Positions 7,725-14,128 of a stretch of 14,128 nt of DNA are shown here, one piece after another; the first letter of the stretch is position 1, and each line of letters starts with the position of its first letter. A program made the position numbers and the translations under genes. Source of the DNA: Ectocarpus siliculosus (Eukaryota; Sar; Phaeophyceae; Ectocarpales; Ectocarpaceae); the NCBI GenBank assembly GCA_000310025.1, contig FN649002.1, positions 1 to 14,128 on the forward strand, given 5' to 3'. The notes under the pieces were generated by a model that saw nothing but the letters and a program-made list of their open reading frames with translations, was not told where the DNA came from and did no database searches.

Positions 7725-10700
7725 CTGGTGATGATGGCGTGTATACATGGCAAACGTACAGCGGAAAATAACACAGGAGGGTTTTCACATGATGCACGCC
7801 CCTGGTTGTGGGTTTCAAATATCCCACAATAGGAAATAATGGTCGGGTGCTACCAGCACCTGGTGTGGTCTCTCTCTTCCATGATACAAGGAACTATGTA
7901 TCACGATCGATATTCTACCGTCCTTGGTGAGAAATGTTCCACACAATATGACAACTCTGTACGCCAATTCCTATGTAGTACGCCCGACAACTAACGACGC
8001 GATAACAGTTCTCGTTCGTGCTCTTACCGTGATCGAGGATGGCCTCCTTGAAGTGCAAAAGAGTGTGCATCGAAGGTCTTACACCTGCTCGCTTCAGGAC
8101 ATGTTTCGCCCATCCCACCTGTGGGATTGCGATTTCGACGGCGCGGACAAATAAATACATACCCTGGCCCACCGTGTACCTCCTTCCTAAAAACACCTAA
8201 AATATAATGTTGTCGCATATACAATATAAACAATATAAAGATACCTGCGGTCGATTCAAATTTCAGGTCGATGTGCTCCTAAGCATGCCGTGATTAGTCA
8301 TATCTGAATATGCGGGACGATAAACCACTGGGACCAGAAAAAAAAAGGAAGGGGTATGTTTTATGTCACAGCCGTGGGAGATTCGTGGCCAAACCGCCCC
8401 AAAACATTCATTCGGCCGCTTGAAAGCTCTGTAACGCACATTGTATAGGTCTTCATCCCACATCGGTAAGTAATATAAGCAATATAAGTTAATATAGCTG
8501 CCACAGGCCACACTGATTGGAAGACGTATGGATGCAAACAGCAGTATACGAAGAGTCGGCGAGGACTCACCATGTCTTGCGCGTGTTTGTGCAGCTGCTC
8601 GATTTCGACATCGTTGTAGGAGGGTGCACGTAGAGCAAAAGATAGGGACGACGCTGCCTGGACGAGTTGGAGGAGGCTATCTCGTGCTTCCTGCATCGAC
8701 CCGTAGTCGTCCACCAGTTCGCCGAGTTCACGCCCCTTGATGTACATCTCCTGTAGATTTCGACGCAGGGGGTGCGATCATGTCAGTATGGCTCGAGTTG
8801 AAATACCGACGCAAATTTCGTCGCGGAAGAAGCACGACATCCTGGATGCCAAAGTTCAGTGCAACATATATTGTTAACCCCGTGCGCGGGTGATTGTCCC
8901 TCGAAACAACAGGACGTTCTACTTCAGTAATAGTTTGCGCGGTGTGAAGAACGCACGGCCGTTTTCCATCATCTCTGGTGTTCAGCAGTCGTTCTACCCG
9001 TCGCCGTCGAGTGTTGAGGCCTATACGTGCCAATAACTGCAGTTCGAAAAAAAAACAAAATGGTGCAGTCTCCCAGTGCTTTAAACCTGCGCGCGATGGC
9101 TGCAGAAGTCAGTATATGTGCATAAGGTCCGGCATTACACGTACGATTGATAGACATACTATATAGCTTGCATTGCTTCTGTTGGTACTCTCATGTTCTG
9201 CGTATTTAGGGTTAGGGAACACGAGCTTACCATCGTCGCCGTGGTGTGGAACACCGCCCTAAACACGAGCAGCACAATGGAGGCGAGCAGCCACTTGTCA
9301 CTGCCAGTCAGGGACGAATAGTCCGCCACGGGGTCCTTCAGGGGTTCAGCACCGGGCGGGTACAGATTGTTACCCCTGCGCTGTCTCATGGTGGCCGATA
9401 TGAGCTCCCGTCCCTTGGTGTTCAGCAGCGCAATCAAGTACTTCTGCACCAACGCCTGTGCATTCTGCAACAAAAAGAGTGAAGATTAAGCGGTCGCGGC
9501 AGTCGGCTGCTTCGACAGATTCAATGAACCGATTGGTTCATTCTATTGGTTCATTCTAAAGCAGTAGTTTCGCGCTGATGGTCGTGTGCGTTGCATACTT
9601 CAAACACCACGTCCGGAGGACGCCGCGCATCCGAGAGGTACTATACGAAGGTAAAAACATCGCCATCACACCCTTCGCGAAGCACCCCTCCCCCCCGTAC
9701 GTTCCTGTGTTTAAACGAAGGGACACGCTTGTAATAATTCGTCCCGGGACCCGGACCCTTCGCCCGTGCTATCCACCCATTTTTTGTACTGTGTGTTTCC
9801 CAAACACTGCGCGAGAGACTGACCTCCGTGATCAATTTTCCGTGAACGTCACGAGCATTGTCGTGTGTAGATCCTTGATTAGAAACGACATGCCACGAAA
9901 AGTGTGCCTAGCGTATACCCCCGCGGCCTGAGCTAGCTTTTGTGCGATGGATGTGGTTTGGTGTGTAACTTTTAGCCGTCGGTGATGAAAAATGCTTGTG
10001 TCAATAGACGATATTTTTCGCGTTCGTTAATTAATTAATGGACTCCGGGGGGGAGTTACAAGCGCGGAACACGCCTTGCGATGGTGTCTATACAATCCTG
10101 TTTGACGTGTGTGCCGTTCGACGACACACCCGTGTGGATACTTGCGTTGAGAAAGTAGGCGCACTTTATGTATCCAACTTTGTTGTATGACTTGATGCAC
10201 ACGGCGTAAAAGTAGCACCGCGGCGGAGGTCAAGACTCACTAACACTGTAGAACTACTGTGTGAAGAGTATATGTGGATCAAAACTATCGTATATGACAC
10301 AAGATAACACACCCCCTGGCCCGATTTTCAAAGCTCGATTACTCGATGACGAAGAGGATACATAAACGAAATGATACATTTTCGAAAAGCTCTCAACGAG
10401 ACGGTTCCAACGCCACCGTTTTCGGCGCTGTGAGTCTTCCTGCTGTCGAGAAATCGAGCTTTGAAAATCGGTCAAGGAGGTGTTTTATCTTGTGTCATAT
10501 ACGGTATGAACGCACCAGAGCATCAGCATGCAAGCTTTCCACCGGCGTTACCCTGGACGGCACGATGTCGCACGCTTCGAACAGGAGCCACACGTCACCC
10601 TCCTGGGGGGCAACCACGCCGAGCGCAGATGATAGCTGTCCCTGCTGAACAGGGTTGGACGCCAAAGCCTCCAACTGGCTCCTTCCTTCCAGCATTAACC

Positions 10701-13185
10701 CCCTCGTTCGCCGGTTGGCGACGATATCGTACAACTGGTCGCCCAAGTCCCCCCCTTCGTTGTCTTGCGTCTGCTCTACCATGCAGTACATGCACGGGAA
10801 CCTGCTGAAGCTGTTGGGGTGCTTGCAATAGCACATCAACGCTCGTTGCGGGGAGTCGGCTACCAGTAGCAAAAGTCCGCCTCGAAGAAAGACCTGCACC
10901 GCCGCGCAATTGTGATTGAAAGTGCACGCTCGTTGTGTTCAGCCATATCCACGTGACGTGTAGATAAAGTATGCCGTTAAACTGGTGGACTATAGGAGAC
11001 CGGTTGCACATAAAACACGGCCTCTGACTATTGAACGCATACGTCTTGCGCATCACAGGTTGGCAATCTAGGAAATATTTATTGTTGCCTTCCTTGGTGA
11101 ACACAAACCCGAAGCGGATGGTAAAATCCCTCGACACGAGAGAAGGCTTTATGCATGCAACACCTTTAAACGAAAGAAAAGATCTCTACAACACAAACGC
11201 ACGGGTGGTTGGAAACCGTCGGCACATAGACGAGGACATCACAACACGCAGAAGGCGTACAAGCGCACCTTGACGACGTAAGCTGGTTCGCCATCGGTAG
11301 CCGGGAAGTGCACGACGGCAGTGCAACCCTTCTGAAGGTCACCCATGAGCCGGCAGAATAGGTCCATCTCGCCCTCACAGCTTGCCCCCTTCGGAGAACA
11401 CGTTGTAATGTGCGCTTGACCCCTCTTCCGCTGCAACGCGAGCGTGGTGCTTCCGAAACCAATATACGTGCCCCCTACCGTGCTCTTCGTCTGCATCCCT
11501 ACGCTGTTGAAACCGTCGATCATTCCAATGATTGGCATCGCCACGTAGGGGTCGTTGGCGGAATTGTGCACGAACCCTTCCTTGCGGATGCTAAATCTCT
11601 GATCGTCTGGCGTTCCCTCTTTCCCCCAGGGTTCCCTTGACACGACATACTCGCCATCAGCGTCGCTAGGTTGCTTGCGCCGCTATGAGTTTTTCATACG
11701 TCGTGCCGCGGCGGGTGATGGCTTCTTCCTTCTTACGAACCCCATACCTACGAATTTTCTCCCGCATGACCTCTGCCCTTCCGTCCACTCGCCTCCGCCT
11801 AGCTTGGCTGCCTCCTCCGGGTTGTAAATCTCACACAGGTCCGATATGTCAGTAGATCTCACCAAGCACTCGACGTCCTTCTCGTTGCAATCTTCCTCTT
11901 CTTCCCACGTCCTCACGAAGCGGTATTCATCTTCCTGGTGTATCTTCCCCTCGACTTCATCGGCTACACGAAATCGCCTCACAGACGCCATGATCGCGCC
12001 GAACTTTTCGTGCCACGCTAAAGATAGTACCCTGCAAGGCTGCGTCGACTCGATGCCGTCGAGCTTAACCATCGCTATGTCGTTGACGTAAACTCTCCTG
12101 CTAGAACCATGGGGTCTATCCTGTCCGAGTATGCCGTCCAACCCGACGTGCGGGCTCTCTCTCATGAGTCTCCCATGATGATTGCTACTCCTAGCGTTTC
12201 CCTCGCGAACCTCCGGACAAGATGAAATAACAAGCTCCGAGGCCAGTCCGTTCGCAGTCGACTCGGCTGCGGTGAGTATTTTTCCTCCCTGGTTAACCAT
12301 CATTTCTCGCACTGCCGACTCCGACCTCAGTTTGCGGTCGATAATCAGATTCGCCGGTATTTCATGCACGTAAGCTTCAGTCTCCCCATCAGCCTTTGCA
12401 GTAGCGGAACACCTCACTTTACGCTTGAAGTGTAGGAGGAGGGGTGCGTAGCGCCGACTTCTCGCCCGAAAATGCTTGTGGTGCACCCCGGAAAGATCCT
12501 CGATGTTGAACTTGTCCCCGTTGGCGTCCTTAAAGCGGAGCATAGTCAGCAACCCCTCGATCACAGCGCGTGACAACTGATGCTTGTCAGCGAAAAGGTT
12601 CAATAGCATGACGGAGAGGTTTCGGTGAGGATAATACTCGGAGCCTTGGGCGCGTTTGTTGTATAGCAGATTCTTCGCCCCACCTTCCACCACCGTAGCG
12701 TTCTGCATGTGGTCCTCATGCAGTTCCCATATACGCCGTCTACCCGCGGGCTCGCCATTTCCGCGTGGCGCATATTCTAAAGGCACGTCTAACTCCCACG
12801 GTCGGTTTGCGCCCTCCTCCGCCCCTTCTGCTCCTTCTCTGTCGCAATCACTTTCTTCTAGCTCGCCCACGTCTACCCACTCGAAGTCGTCGTCGTCGCT
12901 ATCGTCGACAATCCCCCCGTTCGAGCCAGCGCCCGGGGGGTAGTTCAAGTTTGTCGCAGAATAGTTGAACTCGTCGCACAGTTCTTCTAGTACCGACGAG
13001 TACATCAGCTCCGAATCGTCTGCCGTCTCTCGGTCATCTCCCCGACCCTCTCGATAACCGAAAGCATCACCTACTTCCATCATCGTCAGGTCACCACCGC
13101 CAACCTCACTCCCCTCTGGACTCGAGATATGGGTCCCGCCGTCTGCACATCGTGCAAGCAGGATGGCAATTTCAAGCGCACACAT
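6607..13185 (-). CDS. tnp2-like transposase (CACTA/EnSpm type), seven-exon gene
   Basis: Predicted DNA transposase that would cut and rejoin element ends in the nucleus. Seven exons (13185-11737, 11682-11269, 10893-10516, 9464-9231, 8750-8571, 8118-8028, 7724-6607) join in frame to about 1287 residues, ending at a TAG codon (plus-strand 6607-6609). Domains in order: acidic region (about 94-128), a leucine-rich helical block after YYPHRNLSV (about 184-220), a BAH-like segment (about 363-454), then the tnp2-type core. The core has IDGFN (D about 539), VADSPQ (D about 634), a CxxC pair (about 655 and 658), an SLH block (H about 743) and MHTLLH (H about 903 and 907). The C-terminal 80 residues form a second beta-rich module ending in NIRRHVHLYHMC. 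Family assignment rests on this motif order, known from CACTA and fungal Plavaka transposases. The third acidic residue is not firmly placed; E910 and E925 are candidates. The start is uncertain: the ATG at 13185 is the first after a TATA-like site, while 13083 is an alternative and the frame is open back to 13533. The first junction is the weakest. Confidence 0.8.
7725..8027 (-). other. intron 6, 303 nt
   Basis: The donor is GTAAGA and the acceptor CACCAG, phase 1. It is the only split-codon junction in the gene, and the joined codon (GGG, Gly) keeps frame. Confidence 0.7.
8028..8118 (-). CDS. transposase exon 6 (MHTLLH block)
   Basis: This encodes 30 full residues plus one base of a split glycine codon: VGWAKHVLKRAGVRPSMHTL, then LHFKEAILDH. 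The pattern P-x-M-H-x-x-x-H-x-x-E is the conserved C-terminal helix of tnp2-like catalytic domains and may contain the third acidic residue (E910). The GTAAGA donor leaves phase 1, matched by exon 7. Confidence 0.8.
8119..8570 (-). other. intron 5, 452 nt
   Basis: The donor is GTGAGT and the acceptor CCACAG, phase 0. It contains two AT-rich clusters with repeated CAATATAA-like motifs (about 8216-8239 and 8467-8495), much more AT-rich than the exons. Confidence 0.7.
8571..8750 (-). CDS. transposase exon 5
   Basis: This encodes 60 residues, EMYIKGRELGELVDDYGSMQ to IEQLHKHAQDM, a predicted helical stretch between the tryptophan helix and the MHTLLH block. It ends at a consensus GTGAGT donor, phase 0. 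Confidence 0.8.
8751..9230 (-). other. intron 4, 480 nt
   Basis: The donor is GTAAGC and the acceptor CTACAG, both phase 0. I see no internal gene or repeat. Confidence 0.7.
9231..9464 (-). CDS. transposase exon 4
   Basis: This encodes 78 residues starting NAQALVQKYLIALL, which fits the lysine-containing helix that follows the LH block in tnp2-like proteins. It continues with the SLTGSDKWLLASIVLLVFRAVF helix, matching the position of the conserved tryptophan helix of the family. It ends at ATG before a GTAAGC donor, phase 0. Confidence 0.82.
9523..9557. repeat. short palindrome and 13-bp tandem duplication
   Basis: ATTGGTTCATTCT occurs twice head to tail at 9532-9544 and 9545-9557. The preceding AATGAACC (9523-9530) pairs with GGTTCATT (9535-9542). 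It lies 60-90 bases inside the acceptor of intron 3. Confidence 0.7.
10289..10503. repeat. 215-bp inverted repeat in intron 3
   Basis: The left arm, 10289-10346, matches the reverse complement of 10446-10503 over 58 bases with about five mismatches and no gaps. Both arms begin CGTATATGACACAAGATAA on their outer side. The intervening loop is about 99 bases. The outer end of the right arm lies 12 bases from the intron 3 donor. It could be a MITE or fold-back insertion, or a precursor of small RNA once transcribed with the intron. No target-site duplication is evident. Confidence 0.8.
10516..10893 (-). CDS. transposase exon 3 (second Asp, CxxC and LH blocks)
   Basis: This encodes 126 residues. 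It carries GLLLLVADSPQRALMCYC with the second catalytic Asp candidate, then FPCMYCM, a CxxC pair where tnp2-type proteins have their cysteine knuckle. A variable loop follows, and the exon ends with VTPVESLHADAL, matching the conserved D/E-x-L/M-H block. The donor GTGCGT follows CTG in phase 0. Confidence 0.85.
10894..11268 (-). other. intron 2, 375 nt
   Basis: The donor is GTGCGC and the acceptor TGCAG, phase 0. Splicing joins EPAYVVK to VFLRGGLLLLVADSPQ, which restores the tnp2-like core without a gap. Confidence 0.75.
11269..11682 (-). CDS. transposase exon 2 (first catalytic Asp block)
   Basis: This encodes about 138 residues containing IIGMIDGFNSVG, the start of the tnp2-like catalytic core, followed by a small-residue beta region (KSTVGGTYIGFGSTTLALQR) and a block ending EPAYVVK. 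In known tnp2 proteins this segment leads directly to the second Asp block, which is what exon 3 supplies. It ends at AAG before a GTGCGC donor, phase 0. Confidence 0.82.
11683..11736 (-). other. intron 1, 54 nt, or a frameshift site
   Basis: A GTAAGA donor and a CATAG acceptor are both in phase 0 and bypass the exon 1 stop codon. At 54 nt it is far shorter than the other five introns (303-1051 nt). The alternatives are a longer intron (11683-11862) or a frameshift that breaks the gene here. Confidence 0.45.
11737..13185 (-). CDS. transposase exon 1 (N-terminal and BAH-like region)
   Basis: This encodes about 483 residues. It includes an acidic run with DDSDDDDFEWVDVGELEE, a block YYPHRNLSVMLLNLFADKHQ typical of the region before the tnp2 core, and a BAH-like stretch from RRVYVNDIAMVKLD through RVLSLAWHEKFG to ISDLCEIY. 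The open frame continues to a stop at 11683-11685, so the exon must end earlier if it joins exon 2. I used the donor GTAAGA at 11736. An alternative donor, GTGAGA at 11862, is also phase 0 but would remove the ISDLCEIY stretch. Confidence 0.7.
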
Positions 13186-13266
13186 TTCAGGGGGGAATCG
13201 TTCAGCGGGCTGGCGTATGAATGTACGTGTGGGTGGCTGTACACGGGTTTTGGAGTACGCGGCACA

Positions 13267-13275
13267 AATATAAAT
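13267..13275 (-). promoter_or_regulatory. possible TATA box of the transposase gene
   Basis: Read on the minus strand this is TTTATATTT-like sequence about 85 bases upstream of the ATG at 13185. No other ATG lies between the expected start of transcription and 13185. A second TATATATA-type site lies at about 13370-13381. Confidence 0.3.
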
Positions 13276-13390
13276 GCTGCTGTGAATGCTCTTCAGGGCC
13301 GACAAGGAAAAAATAGAAGCAAACTGTTTTTTTTGTCTTATTCTACGACCATATACTACTGCTGTACAATTGTATATATACAAGGCTTTC

Positions 13391-13406
13391 GGCGGCTTAC
13401 GCCGCC
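13391..13406. other. perfect 6-bp-stem hairpin
   Basis: GGCGGC and GCCGCC are separated by TTAC in the region upstream of the transposase gene. Its role is unknown. Confidence 0.5.
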
Positions 13407-13538
13407 ACGCTGAGAGAAGCGTACCGCAAGACGCATGTTTCTTGGCGTCTGGTAAACGATGGTATGCGGTGGCTGTGAGATTCCCATCAATTTGTTCCCG
13501 CAGTATGCAGATGTGAGAAATGATGTACCACATAGGGC

Positions 13539-14035
13539 GAAGTCACACACTGAACGTGCGTTGTGAGCAGTAGTGAGCAGAAACACGTACTTAAGCATAC
13601 GACACGACACGGCTTAACAACTAAGTCACACGGTGCACACTAAGGCAACGGTAAATTAAAGCACGGTCCACGCAACGACACGACACGGCGTAGTCAACAA
13701 CACGGGCGCCACCCAACGCAAACCACACGAAACGGCATAGTCAACCACGCAAACTTCATGACAACGGCAAAGTCACACACTACGACACGACATGGCATAG
13801 TCATCCTGACAACACGACCACGGAAGAGTCACACACTAACGGCAGCACACATACGCACAACACGCGACGAGCCGCAAACCCAGAGACTTTGAAACCAGCA
13901 ACTATCCTCGTGGGATGCATAGTGACGCATACGACACGACATGGCATAGTCATCCTGACAGCATGACCACGGAAAAGTCACACACTAACGGCAGCGCACA
14001 ACGACGATCTGCTAACCCATCGCACGGACTATGCC
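13539..14035. repeat. candidate subterminal repeats of a CACTA-like element
   Basis: Two short motifs recur upstream of the transposase gene. AGTCACACACT or a variant occurs near 13541, 13625, 13771, 13828 and 13977. A CGACACGACAYGGC-type motif, usually followed by RTAGTC, occurs near 13600, 13675, 13724 (degenerate), 13783 and 13932, and an inverted GACTATGCC lies at 14027-14035. Two copies are embedded in a longer near-identical block of about 65 bases (about 13780-13846 and 13929-13995). CACTA elements are known to carry such dispersed 10-20 bp repeats in both orientations near their ends as transposase-binding sites. No matching terminal CACTA/TAGTG was found. Confidence 0.6.
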
Positions 14036-14128
14036 TTTTTGGCCATTAACCAGTCCTTGCTTAAAGTTAAGGTTCCTTGTTATCATTACCATACAGTTCA
14101 GCTTTAGGTTCAAGACATGAGGCGGAAC

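Larger units (their letters stand above)
9465..10515 (-). other. intron 3, 1051 nt
   Basis: The donor is GTGCGT and the acceptor TTTTTGTTGCAG, phase 0. This is the longest intron in the gene. It contains the 58-bp-arm inverted repeat at 10289-10503 and a small 13-bp tandem repeat at 9532-9557. Open frames inside it on the plus strand (for example 9578-9931) have no recognisable motif. Confidence 0.75.
6607..14035 (-). mobile_element. putative autonomous CACTA-like DNA transposon, ends unresolved
   Basis: The in-frame transposase gene and the upstream repeat cluster together suggest one element whose 5' end is at the high-coordinate side. The 3' end should lie below 6607 and the 5' terminus near or beyond 14035. 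I could not identify matching CACTA/TAGTG termini or a 3-bp target duplication, so the extent is a minimum. Confidence 0.5.

Noticed and set aside
9578-9931. 117-codon plus-strand open frame within intron 3
   Set aside because: It has no motif, lies opposite a well-supported intron and is of a length expected by chance.
13186-13533. Extension of exon 1 to an ATG at 13533
   Set aside because: The added 116 codons include a translated homopolymer tract and TATA-like sequence and look untranslated.
13920-13924. TAGTG as the possible 5' terminus of the element
   Set aside because: The repeat cluster continues beyond it to about 14035, so it is more likely internal.

Overview
The window looks like nuclear DNA of a GC-moderate eukaryote. 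The one convincing gene is cut by six GT-AG introns, coding density is low, and much of the remainder is repeats. T-rich and CT-rich tracts together with introns of about 300-1050 nt would fit a stramenopile such as a brown alga, but nothing here proves the lineage. I see no bacterial operon, rRNA, tRNA or CRISPR array.

Layout. Positions 1-1314 hold no gene I can support. Positions 1315-2150 are bounded by short terminal inverted repeats and carry ATTTAG-type subterminal repeats, like a non-autonomous DNA transposon. Positions 2151-3160 hold a cluster of small hairpins (2279-2379), an imperfect 47-bp inverted repeat (2762-2913) and a doubtful open frame. Positions 3165-5580 are a tandem array of about 15 units, mostly exactly 167 bp long and built around CAGGGT; its left edge carries the motif in reverse orientation. 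Positions 5600-6606 have no supported gene beyond a possible polyadenylation signal.

The main feature is a minus-strand gene running from about 13185 down to 6607. I assembled it from seven exons. All six junctions keep the reading frame, giving a predicted protein of about 1287 residues. It has the layout of a tnp2-like transposase (CACTA/EnSpm superfamily, resembling the fungal Plavaka type): an IDGFN block, a VADSPQ block, a CxxC pair, an SLH block and an MHTLLH block, in the expected order. A BAH-like beta-rich segment precedes the catalytic core, and a second module of similar style sits at the C-terminus. The weakest junction is the first (11683-11736), which is either a 54-nt intron, a longer alternative intron, or a frameshift.

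Upstream of the gene, 13540-14035 holds dispersed copies of two short motifs (AGTCACACACT and GGCATAGTC), as expected for subterminal transposase-binding repeats. Gene and repeats together suggest an autonomous CACTA-like element whose ends are not both identified here. Its largest intron contains a separate hairpin with two 58-bp arms (10289-10503).
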